This document shows positions 1 to 6,125 of a stretch of 8,585 nt of DNA, piece after piece. Location of the stretch: positions 1 to 8,585 of the forward strand of contig DASCPP010000075.1 in assembly GCA_036012565.1 (NCBI GenBank). The letters are read 5' to 3'. The notes beneath the pieces were generated by a model that was given only the letters and a program-made list of their open reading frames with translations, did no database searches and was not told where the DNA came from. The stretch's first letter is position 1, and each line of letters starts with the position of its first letter. A program made the position numbers and the translations under genes. The stretch comes from DUAL01 sp036012565 (GTDB lineage: Bacteria > Bacteroidota > Bacteroidia > Flavobacteriales > BACL11).

Positions 1-900
1 AACTTAATATTAAGTTCTTGTGCTCAAGAATTTATGTTACAGCCATTTGATCAAGTATTTGTTAGAGAAAACCCTAGTTTTGAAGCTGCAAGAAATGTAA
101 TGTTATATGGAGAAGTGAAATATCCAGGAGAATATACATTGCTTAGAAAGGACGAAAAAGTATCTTCTCTAATAAAACGAGCTGGTGGATTAACGAAATA
201 TGCATATATGGATGGAGTCAAGATGTTCAGAAAATTTGAAATAAAAGCAAAAAAATCTAATTCCTTTGTCGAAATTGAAATCTCCGATCAACTAAAAGAA
301 TCAATACTCAATGATCCTATTTCAGCTCACATATATGTTGCTGACCTTCAAAATAAGACTTATGACCCGTTAAATAATAAAGAAAATAAGGGTGTATTTA
401 CTGCTGATTCAAGGCAATATGCTTATGACGGGGTTTATCTAGATTTAGAAAAAGCATTGGATTCCAAAACTTCAAAACATAACATTGTTTTAGTAGAAGG
501 CGATAGTATTAATGTCCCTAAAACTATGGATGTTGTCCATATTACAGGTGAATTAATGAATCTGGAAGGGAATTCCATTAGTGCACCTCATTTTAAACGA
601 AAAAGAGCGAATTATTATGTTAACAATTTTGCGGGAGGCTTTACTAAGGAAAACAAAAGAAGTAATACTGTTGTAGTTTATCCTAATGGAATAGCTAAAA
701 AGTCTATGAATTTTGGATTATTTACCATTTCGCCAAGAATCAAAAAAGGATCTACCATAATTGTTTCTAATAAAGTAGTGAAAGAGAATAAAGTTCATGA
801 GACTCCTGTGGATTGGAACAAACAAATTGAGAATGCTATGTTAAAAGTAACAGCAGTTATGACGCTATGGTTACTGATTGATAGAGTAAATGCAGAATAA
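1..900 (+). CDS. SLBB-domain polysaccharide (capsule/exopolysaccharide) export protein, 3' part
   Basis: This is the C-terminal 299 residues of a Wza-like periplasmic/outer-membrane polysaccharide export protein. The frame is open to base 1 and the residues before the first Met (position 34) continue smoothly into the domain, so that Met is internal and the true start lies outside the window. An SLBB-type domain follows QPFDQVFVRENP, with the hallmarks YGEVKYPGEYTL and LIKRAGGLT (about visible codons 32-70). A second occurs near codons 177-233 (VVHITGEL, then NNFAGGFT). The stretch LVEGDSINVP precedes the second domain, as is usual in this family. A hydrophobic segment (MLKVTAVMTLWLLI, about codons 280-293) close to the end could be a membrane helix. 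Multi-SLBB Bacteroidota homologues are usually several hundred residues longer, so most of the protein is missing here. It overlaps the next gene by one base and is probably co-transcribed with it. The exported polymer cannot be deduced. Confidence 0.88.
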   Translation, partial: NLILSSCAQEFMLQPFDQVFVRENPSFEAARNVMLYGEVKYPGEYTLLRKDEKVSSLIKRAGGLTKYAYMDGVKMFRKFEIKAKKSNSFVEIEISDQLKESILNDPISAHIYVADLQNKTYDPLNNKENKGVFTADSRQYAYDGVYLDLEKALDSKTSKHNIVLVEGDSINVPKTMDVVHITGELMNLEGNSISAPHFKRKRANYYVNNFAGGFTKENKRSNTVVVYPNGIAKKSMNFGLFTISPRIKKGSTIIVSNKVVKENKVHETPVDWNKQIENAMLKVTAVMTLWLLIDRVNAE

Positions 901-1946
901 TGGAGCGATATAATGACGAAATACAATTGAAAGATATTCTGATAAAATTATCAGAGTATAAGACTGAGCTTTGGAATAAAAAAGTAAAGATCATTCTATT
1001 CTCCTTTTTATTTTTTGTTTTTGGTATTCTAATTTCTTTTATTTCTGCTACAGAATATAAGGCAGATCTTACTTTTGTTGTTGAAAATGCGTCAAGTGGC
1101 AACCCATCTTTAGGCTCGCTTTCAGGAGTTGCATCTCAGTTTGGTTTTGATTTAGGTTCTGCTTCTAGTTCTACTTTTTCTCAGGAAAACATCATGCAAT
1201 TGTTAAAATCTAGAGGTGTGGTAGAGGCCACACTTTTAAGAAGTGAAAGCATTAATGGAAAAAAAGATTTAATGGTTGAACATTATCTTACATTTAACAA
1301 AATTAGAGCGGGCTGGGAAAAGTTGGATGAGTTTAATGGAGTAAATTATAATGACCTGCATACTTTAGAACACGATAGTATTTTGGGAAATATTTGGCAA
1401 CATATTACAGAAGACAAATTAACCGTTGAAATTCAAGATGAAGAAACAAATATTATTACGCTTTCCTATATTTCGGTTGATGAGCGTTTTGCAAAACAAT
1501 TTACAGAAGTCTTAATTGATGAGATGAGCAAAATGTATATTAAGCATCAAACTAAACAAGCAAGAAATACACTAGATTTCATACAAGATCGTGCTGATTC
1601 TGTTTTTGTAGAATTAAAGAAAGCCGAACAAGAGTTTGCTCAAATTAAGGATATAAACCAAAGAATTATAAAAGCTTCAGGAAGGCTAAAAGAACTACAA
1701 TTAATGCGAGAAGTGGAGGTGTTAAATACCATGTATTTAGAAATAATAAAAAATTTAGAAATTTCTAAAATGACTTTGCTAAATAAAACGCCAATTATTA
1801 ATATAATAGACAAACCCATCTTACCTCTGGAAGAAGAAAAGATATCCAAAGCAGCAGGGATCTTAGGTGGTTTTTTAGGTGGTTTTTTAGCTGTGTGTTT
1901 CTTTGTATTTAGGAAATTGTTCAGAGACGCTTTAGAAGAAAACTAA
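900..1946 (+). CDS. Wzz-type polysaccharide chain-length determinant protein
   Basis: This 348-residue inner-membrane protein is predicted to act with a Wza-like exporter in setting the length of, or exporting, a surface polysaccharide. The two-helix topology is clear: a basic stretch, then TM1 at residues 31-50; a long periplasmic part; and TM2 at about 318-337. A Ser/Gly/Phe-rich segment (about 62-95, with ASQFGFDLG) leads into ENIMQLLKSRGVVE, the usual beginning of the Wzz fold in Bacteroidota. Residues 210-300 are charged, heptad-like coiled coil. A proline-containing IIDKPILPLEEE segment precedes TM2, as expected for Wzz. The chain ends 11 residues after TM2 and has no Walker motifs or Tyr-rich tail, so the BY-kinase domain of Wzc proteins is absent. 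The ATG overlaps the stop codon of the exporter gene (TAATG), suggesting translational coupling. Its own stop codon overlaps that of murF on the other strand. Confidence 0.9.
   Translation: MERYNDEIQLKDILIKLSEYKTELWNKKVKIILFSFLFFVFGILISFISATEYKADLTFVVENASSGNPSLGSLSGVASQFGFDLGSASSSTFSQENIMQLLKSRGVVEATLLRSESINGKKDLMVEHYLTFNKIRAGWEKLDEFNGVNYNDLHTLEHDSILGNIWQHITEDKLTVEIQDEETNIITLSYISVDERFAKQFTEVLIDEMSKMYIKHQTKQARNTLDFIQDRADSVFVELKKAEQEFAQIKDINQRIIKASGRLKELQLMREVEVLNTMYLEIIKNLEISKMTLLNKTPIINIIDKPILPLEEEKISKAAGILGGFLGGFLAVCFFVFRKLFRDALEEN
1866..1889 (+). repeat. 12-bp perfect tandem duplication inside wzz-like gene
   Basis: GGTGGTTTTTTA occurs twice back to back and encodes GGFLGGFL (residues 323-330) in the second transmembrane helix of the chain-length determinant. 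The unit is a multiple of three, so gain or loss of a copy would keep the frame. Each unit contains a T6 run. Glycine-rich sequence is normal in Wzz TM2, so the repeat may simply reflect that composition. Confidence 0.7.
1943..1946. other. Overlapping convergent stop codons (wzz-like / murF)
   Basis: The four bases CTAA hold both stop codons: TAA of the chain-length gene on the + strand (1944-1946) and TAG of murF on the - strand (1943-1945). No noncoding space separates the two genes. Any 3' end of either transcript must lie inside the other gene or depend on a factor, because I see no hairpin followed by a T-run at the junction. Confidence 0.9.
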
Positions 1947-3199
1947 AGCAGTTCAGCTAATTTTTCAAGTGCAATTCCTCTAGATCCTTTCAAAAGAATT
2001 GTTTTGTTTTTAATAGGTCTTTCTATTAAAGATTCTGAGAATTTATCTGTGTTATTGTATGCTTGCTTATGAACTTTAGCAAATTCTGTTCCAATAAAAA
2101 TACATTCTAATTTTAGTTCCTCAGCCAAATTAATAATTGCTTGATGTTCTTCTAAAGAGGATTTTCCCATTTCGAGCATATCACCCAAAATACAAAGTTT
2201 GTTTTGGTAATTTTGCTTTGAAAAAGAATATAACATTGCACTCATACTTGAAGGATTTGCATTATAGGCGTCCAAAATCAAAGTGTTAATTTTAGTCTTT
2301 ATAATCTGAGAACGATTATTAGTTGGGGTATAATCTTCAATGGCTAGTTTAATATTATTTATGCTAACTCCAAAGTGTTTTCCAATACAAACAGCAAGCA
2401 TAATGTTGTAAAACTGATAGTCGCCAATGAGTTTGCTTTGAATTTCTTCATCCTGAAATATCATACTAATAAAAGGAGTGTTTTCGGAGATATCACCTTT
2501 ACAATCTCCATTTTTTCCATAAGTAGTTTTACTAATATTATTTGCTAATTCTAAAAGTAGTTCCGCTTCACTATTTACAAATAATGTACCTACATTTTTT
2601 TGGATATAATTATACAATTCTGATTTTGCTCTAATTACACCTTCAAAACTACCAAAACCCTCCAGATGTGCTTTTCCTATATTGGTGATTACTCCAAAAT
2701 TTGGTTGTGCAATATCGCACAGAAAAGCAATCTCTCCTTCATGATTTGCCCCCATTTCAATAATGGCTATTTCATCCTCTTGTTTTATGCTGAGCAATGT
2801 TAAAGGAACACCAATATGATTGTTTAAATTTCCCTTAGTTGCAGCTACATATAGTTCTTTACTTAATACTGCACTAATCAACTCTTTTGTTGTTGTTTTT
2901 CCGTTTGTGCCGGTTATTGCTATTACTGGGATTCTTAGTTGTTCTCTATGGTATTTAGCAAGTTCTTGTAGGCATTGTAAAACATCCTCTACTAGAATAA
3001 ATTTATCATTTATAGCAAATTGCTTTTCGTTAATTATTGCAAAAGCACATCCATCAGCTATTGCTTTTTCGGCAAAGATATTTCCATTAAGATTTTTTCC
3101 TTTTAAAGCAAAGAAGATACTTCCGTTTACAATTTTTCTTGTATCTGTACAGATTCTGGGATGTTTCTGAAAGAGAGCATATAATTTTTGAATTTGCAT
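1943..3199 (-). CDS. murF: UDP-N-acetylmuramoyl-tripeptide--D-alanyl-D-alanine ligase MurF
   Basis: MurF is the cytoplasmic ATP-dependent ligase that adds D-Ala-D-Ala to UDP-MurNAc-tripeptide, completing the pentapeptide peptidoglycan precursor. The 418 residues show all three Mur-ligase regions. The N-terminal substrate domain has CTDTRKI and FFALKG. The central ATPase has the P-loop TGTNGKTTT (96-104), GNLNNHIGVPL (123-133), EMGANHEGEI (149-157) and NIGKAHLEGFGS (173-184). K192 in RAKSEL is at the place of the lysine that is carbamylated in Mur ligases. The C-terminal domain has NRSQI (295-299), DAYNANPSSM (310-319), LGDMLEMG (338-345) and LKGSRG (403-408). Length and start match bacteroidete MurF, where a short N-terminus leads directly to CTDTRK. 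It lies downstream of gldJ on the same strand, separated by a strong terminator, so it is likely to have its own promoter. The gene is intact and essential in characterised bacteria. Confidence 0.96.
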   Translation of the reverse strand: MQIQKLYALFQKHPRICTDTRKIVNGSIFFALKGKNLNGNIFAEKAIADGCAFAIINEKQFAINDKFILVEDVLQCLQELAKYHREQLRIPVIAITGTNGKTTTKELISAVLSKELYVAATKGNLNNHIGVPLTLLSIKQEDEIAIIEMGANHEGEIAFLCDIAQPNFGVITNIGKAHLEGFGSFEGVIRAKSELYNYIQKNVGTLFVNSEAELLLELANNISKTTYGKNGDCKGDISENTPFISMIFQDEEIQSKLIGDYQFYNIMLAVCIGKHFGVSINNIKLAIEDYTPTNNRSQIIKTKINTLILDAYNANPSSMSAMLYSFSKQNYQNKLCILGDMLEMGKSSLEEHQAIINLAEELKLECIFIGTEFAKVHKQAYNNTDKFSESLIERPIKNKTILLKGSRGIALEKLAELL

Positions 3200-3214
3200 T
3201 TTTATTTGAAATTG

Positions 3215-3222
3215 TAAAGATA
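3215..3222 (-). promoter_or_regulatory. Candidate murF promoter -7 element
   Basis: On the minus strand TATCTTTA matches seven of the eight positions of the Bacteroidota -7 consensus TAnnTTTG (final G is A). It lies 15 nt before the murF ATG, which would give a very short leader. Its first base is the last T of the terminator T-run. No convincing -33 TTG at the usual spacing is visible, so this is tentative. The space before the ATG is A/T-rich with no Shine-Dalgarno sequence. Confidence 0.4.
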
Positions 3223-3250
3223 AAAAAAGCCGAGCAATTGCTCGGCTTTT
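3222..3250 (-). terminator. Rho-independent terminator of the porP-like/gldJ operon
   Basis: A perfect 26-bp palindrome spans 3225-3250, with core GCCGAGCAATTGCTCGGC flanked by A4 and T4. Read on the minus strand, the GC-rich stem runs into a T7 tract (3228-3222), the classical intrinsic terminator layout. It lies about 38 nt after the gldJ stop codon. On the plus strand the hairpin is followed by only four T and then AA, so termination in that direction would be weaker, and no plus-strand gene ends here. Confidence 0.9.
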
Positions 3251-3287
3251 AATCTAATTGTCTAATATCTTAATACTAAAATCTGTT

Positions 3288-4922
3288 TTACCTTCTATTA
3301 CTTCCCATTTTCTTTTGGCTATAATCTGTTCCTCTTCTCTGGTTTTCCCTCAAATCACTTGATGGAGCTCCCATTCTGTCCATAGCACATCTAAAACCAA
3401 TGTCATCTGTTGATTGGTCCTGATCTAAGAATCTTCTTGTGCCTGGAACTAACCAATACGCTCTATCTTTCCAAGACCCACCTTTGTAAATTCTAGTTCT
3501 ATCAGTTACCAAAGTAGTGTTTCCGTAATCGTACATTTCACTAGAATTTCCTGTTCTATTGTCTTTGTACTTTTTAGCATCTTGATTCCACTTATCAATT
3601 CTAACACTTGCAGTATCTACTTCAGATTGTTCGTTTAAAAAATTGTTCCAATCAATTCCCATTTGAGATTCAATATCACCATCATTATAATTGATGTTGT
3701 CAGATTTTTTGTAATTTCTTCTATATACATTATCTTCTACATTCACATTTACCATTGTGATTCTTCCCAAACTATCCTTTTCTTCAATAAATCCATCCTC
3801 ATCTCTTTTTTGAGTTTTGAATACACTACCTCTGAAAGGGCGGTGGTCGGTTGTAGTAGTTTGTTCAATCACAGGACGATAAACATCCATCACCCATTCC
3901 GAAACATTTCCTGCCATATTATACAAGCCATAATCATTTGGCCAAAAAGAACGAACAGGGCCAGTAATATCAGCATTATCGTTCAGGTTTCCAGCAACAC
4001 CCATATTATCTCCTCTTCCTTTTTTGAAGTTTGCCATTATTTCACCTTGATTTTTTTTGTCTCCATTTCTTACAGATGAACCATTCCAAGGATATAGTTT
4101 CCTTTCATCTGTATTCTCCATATCAGTGTTGCCTACATATCCTAAAGCTGCAAATTCCCATTCTGCTTCAGTTGGCAGTCGATATCTCGGTAATAAAATA
4201 CCATCTTCCATTCTTACTAATCTTGTTTCTTCTCCAAGTGATGGATTAAGGTTTTTCAAGTTTCTTTTTACTATTCCTTCATACTGTCCTGCTAAATAAG
4301 CATCTGTGTTAAAAGAATTCTCATCAATCTGCTCATTATCTTCTTTCAAGATCCCTTCATCAATAAGTATCCTTTCGTTTACTCTGTCTGTTCTCCAAAC
4401 ACAAAAATCGTTTGCTTGCGACCAACTCACACCCACTACTGGGTAATTTCTGTAAGCAGGATGTCTTAAATAGGATTCTACATAAGGTTCGTTATAGCCC
4501 AATCTATCTCTCCAAACTAAAGTATCAGGTAATGCCTTTTTATACACTTCTGGATAGCTTTGTCCATAGACTCTATTAATCCAATACAGGTATTCTAAAT
4601 AGTCTACATTTCTTACTTCTGTTTCATCCAAGTAAAAGGAAGATACAGTTACTGTTTTAGGAACATTATTCCAATCCGAAAACACATCTTGCTCTGTTCT
4701 TCCCATGGTAAAAGACCCTCCCTCTACAAACATAAGTCCTGGGCCAGTAGCTTGTTCTGCGTATTTTGAATTGGTTTCAAATCCCCCATTCTTGGAATTA
4801 TTGTAATCCCAGCCAGTGGTGGACGAACTTTTTGAGTTTGAAGATTTGTTGCTAGTACTAGAACATGACCCTAGAATAAACAGACAACTTACTACTAAAA
4901 TTAATTTGCTTGATTTTATCAT
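3288..4922 (-). CDS. gldJ: Gliding motility / type IX secretion lipoprotein GldJ
   Basis: GldJ is an outer-membrane lipoprotein needed in Flavobacterium johnsoniae for gliding and for stability of the GldK-containing T9SS complex. A lipoprotein signal is present, with lipobox LGSC and Cys20 as the lipidated residue, then a Ser/Asn-rich linker to about 35. The rest is a formylglycine-generating-enzyme/SUMF1 fold: FVEGGSFTMG (65-74), YPVVGVSW (160-167), RLPTEAEWEFAA (248-259), NDYGLYNMAGNVSEW (329-343), KGGSWKDRAYW (480-490) and DDIGFRCAMD (506-515). The segment after KGGSW lacks the cysteines of catalytic FGE, so this is a structural pseudo-enzyme. An insertion of about 130 residues (345-475) separates two core motifs, as in known GldJ. 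Total length, 544 residues, is near that of F. johnsoniae GldJ (about 560). The tail is basic and ends in NRR. GldK is the main alternative, but the length, the insertion and overall resemblance to remembered GldJ favour GldJ. It is the second gene after a PorP-like gene (31-nt gap). Confidence 0.93.
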   Translation of the reverse strand: MIKSSKLILVVSCLFILGSCSSTSNKSSNSKSSSTTGWDYNNSKNGGFETNSKYAEQATGPGLMFVEGGSFTMGRTEQDVFSDWNNVPKTVTVSSFYLDETEVRNVDYLEYLYWINRVYGQSYPEVYKKALPDTLVWRDRLGYNEPYVESYLRHPAYRNYPVVGVSWSQANDFCVWRTDRVNERILIDEGILKEDNEQIDENSFNTDAYLAGQYEGIVKRNLKNLNPSLGEETRLVRMEDGILLPRYRLPTEAEWEFAALGYVGNTDMENTDERKLYPWNGSSVRNGDKKNQGEIMANFKKGRGDNMGVAGNLNDNADITGPVRSFWPNDYGLYNMAGNVSEWVMDVYRPVIEQTTTTDHRPFRGSVFKTQKRDEDGFIEEKDSLGRITMVNVNVEDNVYRRNYKKSDNINYNDGDIESQMGIDWNNFLNEQSEVDTASVRIDKWNQDAKKYKDNRTGNSSEMYDYGNTTLVTDRTRIYKGGSWKDRAYWLVPGTRRFLDQDQSTDDIGFRCAMDRMGAPSSDLRENQRRGTDYSQKKMGSNRR

Positions 4923-4939
4923 TTTTTTGTTTTTTTAAA
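4923..4939 (-). promoter_or_regulatory. A-rich translation-initiation region of gldJ, no Shine-Dalgarno
   Basis: Immediately before the gldJ ATG the minus strand reads TTT, seven A, C, six A. There is no GGAG-like element. Initiation in Bacteroidota often depends on an A-rich unstructured leader rather than on anti-SD pairing, and this is a clear example. The gap to the upstream PorP-like stop codon is only 31 nt, so gldJ is probably translated from a shared mRNA. Confidence 0.6.
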
Positions 4940-4953
4940 GATGATATTAATAA

Positions 4954-5946
4954 CTAAAAGGATGGGCAACTTATTGTATTGAACGATTTACTTTTACTTC
5001 TGCAAGGCAGAAATAAAGTAAAGGAGAGTTCGTGTGCACCCAAAGTATTACTATTTTTTAAATTGCTTAATGTGATATCATAACTATAACCAAATTTGAA
5101 AGCATCTTGGGTAAGCCCAACCATCAAGATGAATGAATCTACATTTTTAACACTATGTCTTGCCCAAAGCCCGCCTACCATTGGACCTCTATTTACATAC
5201 ACTCCATAATTGAATTGTTGGAAATCTTGTTGTTTCTGGTAAAGGAAATTTGGTGAAATTGTAGTTACAGAATTTTTATATTTACTAAGAGGAATGTTTC
5301 CTCCAATATGCGCTGTAAGTTTTGTTGGTAACTGGCTTTCACTAATAAATCCTTGGTTAGGCTGTGTTAAATGATGAGCGGAAAGGCCAAAGAATAAATT
5401 CTCAGAATAGCCAATAAATCCTGTAGAAAAATCTGGGAAACTAACGCCTGTAGGATTGTTTCCATCTTTATTTTCTTGTGTGTCGTAAATAAATCCATAT
5501 TTTGGATGAATCATATCACCAAAAGTTAAATCGTCCCAATCCAAACTTATCATGCGATAAGAAGCTTCAAAACCAGCTTTTATTGAGAATTTTCTTGTCA
5601 CTTCTAGATGATATGAGTATAAAAGAGACGCATGTGTAGTATTTAAATCCCCAGCTCCACTTCTATCTTGGGAAACAATAACACCTAATCCTCCACCTAA
5701 TGAGTTAACGTGTTGATCGTAAGCAACAGAATAAGTGACATAAGTTCTTCCTATTCCCGGCCATTGGTCTCTGTAATTCAAAGTCGTTCTTGGGCAACCA
5801 CCTGGTGAAGCTCCAGCAAAAGCAGGATTCAAATAAAGTGGGTTGGCATAAAACTGACTAAATGCAGGATCTTGTGCATTTGAAGTAGTTGAGAATACCA
5901 GTAAAAAACTGAATATAGCTAATATTTTCATAATTTTTCTCATCAT
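4954..5946 (-). CDS. PorP/SprF family type IX secretion system outer-membrane protein
   Basis: This is a predicted outer-membrane beta-barrel of the PorP/SprF family. Members accompany the T9SS core (PorP) or the secretion of adhesins such as SprB (SprF). A Sec signal peptide ends at SNA|QDPAF (cleavage after about residue 24). The family signature follows directly: DPAFSQFYANPLYLNPAFAG (26-45). Alternating, aromatic-rich strands then run to LSFTLFLP (307-314). The mature protein has three cysteines: C51 in GGCPR, and C315 and C327 in the terminal stretch CRSKSKSFNTISCPSF, which lies after the last predicted strand and ends the protein. The start could be either Met of the MMRK pair; an AAAGGA sequence suits the second (5943) slightly better. 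It is the first gene of a unit with gldJ, divergent from porU. The family has many paralogues, so PorP and SprF cannot be told apart by sequence alone, but linkage to gldJ favours a core role. Confidence 0.92.
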   Translation of the reverse strand: MMRKIMKILAIFSFLLVFSTTSNAQDPAFSQFYANPLYLNPAFAGASPGGCPRTTLNYRDQWPGIGRTYVTYSVAYDQHVNSLGGGLGVIVSQDRSGAGDLNTTHASLLYSYHLEVTRKFSIKAGFEASYRMISLDWDDLTFGDMIHPKYGFIYDTQENKDGNNPTGVSFPDFSTGFIGYSENLFFGLSAHHLTQPNQGFISESQLPTKLTAHIGGNIPLSKYKNSVTTISPNFLYQKQQDFQQFNYGVYVNRGPMVGGLWARHSVKNVDSFILMVGLTQDAFKFGYSYDITLSNLKNSNTLGAHELSFTLFLPCRSKSKSFNTISCPSF

Positions 5947-5955
5947 TTTCCTTTG
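5947..5955 (-). promoter_or_regulatory. Shine-Dalgarno-like site of the PorP-like gene
   Basis: The minus strand reads CAAAGGAAA directly before ATGATG. The AGG is 3 nt from the first ATG (5946) and 6 nt from the second (5943), so the usual 5-8 nt spacing favours the second Met as the start. Both starts give the same signal peptide less one residue. Sites this close to an SD sequence are not the rule in this phylum. Confidence 0.5.
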
Positions 5956-5987
5956 TTTTTATTCAATCGTTCCAAATTTCAATTTTA

Positions 5988-5995
5988 CAAAGATA
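5988..5995 (-). promoter_or_regulatory. Candidate -7 promoter element for the porP-like/gldJ operon
   Basis: TATCTTTG on the minus strand is a full match to the Bacteroidota -7 consensus TAnnTTTG. It ends 41 nt upstream of the first ATG and so would give a leader of about 30-40 nt that includes the AAAGGA site. A clear -33 TTG at about 19-21 nt spacing is not seen; the nearest, TTTTTTGG, is about 27 nt away. The upstream DNA is extremely AT-rich. Confidence 0.6.
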
Positions 5996-6112
5996 TAAAT
6001 TTTATTTGTTATCGTATTTAAACCAAAAAAAATTGATGTAATAAATAAGAACAAATACTCGTTAATAAGTTAGTTATTTTTAAAAAAAATACAAATAGAT
6101 TTTATTTAATAC

Positions 6113-6120
6113 TAACTTTG
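6113..6120 (+). promoter_or_regulatory. Candidate -7 element of porU, implying a leaderless or near-leaderless mRNA
   Basis: TAACTTTG fully matches TAnnTTTG and is separated from the porU ATG by just five bases (CAAGC). With the usual distance from this element to the start of transcription, the mRNA would begin at or within a few bases of the ATG. An in-frame TAG at 6096-6098 with no other Met codon between excludes an upstream ATG start. No -33 TTG is visible at the usual spacing, so transcription mapping is needed to settle it. Confidence 0.55.
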
Positions 6121-6125
6121 CAAGC

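Larger units (their letters stand above)
5947..6125. other. Divergent AT-rich intergenic region between the porP-like gene and porU
   Basis: These 179 bp carry the control signals for two T9SS transcription units pointing away from each other. By hand count only 16 of 110 bases from 6001 to 6110 are G or C. One promoter-like TAnnTTTG element faces each way, near the two ends (5988-5995 minus, 6113-6120 plus). I see no good hairpin, no long direct or inverted repeat that would mark an operator, and no small gene. Confidence 0.75.

Noticed and set aside
34..36. ATG at 34 as the true start of the SLBB protein
   Set aside because: The frame is open to base 1, codons before it are plausible protein, and starting here would place a partial SLBB domain at the N-terminus without a signal peptide.
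857..1102. 81-codon open frame on the minus strand across the exporter/wzz junction
   Set aside because: It lies opposite two well-supported genes in a coupled operon, has no recognisable domain and no promoter; low-complexity AT-rich antisense frame.
900..1946. Wzc-type tyrosine autokinase
   Set aside because: The protein ends 11 residues after TM2 with no Walker A/B motif and no Tyr cluster.
2820..3170. 116-codon plus-strand open frame inside murF
   Set aside because: It is fully antisense to conserved MurF motifs and its hydrophobic look comes from the complement of AT-rich codons.
3663..4299. Several overlapping plus-strand frames opposite gldJ
   Set aside because: All are antisense to conserved GldJ/FGE motifs, with low-complexity Ile/Ser/Leu-rich translations and no plausible start signals.
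3288..4922. Functional sulfatase-modifying (formylglycine-generating) enzyme
   Set aside because: The active-site cysteines are missing and the lipoprotein signal, insertion and neighbourhood fit GldJ.
6063..6077. Weak inverted repeat AATAA/TTATT in the divergent spacer as a possible operator
   Set aside because: Only five A/T pairs in DNA that is about 85% A/T; expected by chance.
6051..6097. Direct repeat ACAAATA occurring twice about 40 bp apart
   Set aside because: Seven A/T-rich bases in a region of extreme composition; no further copies or symmetry.
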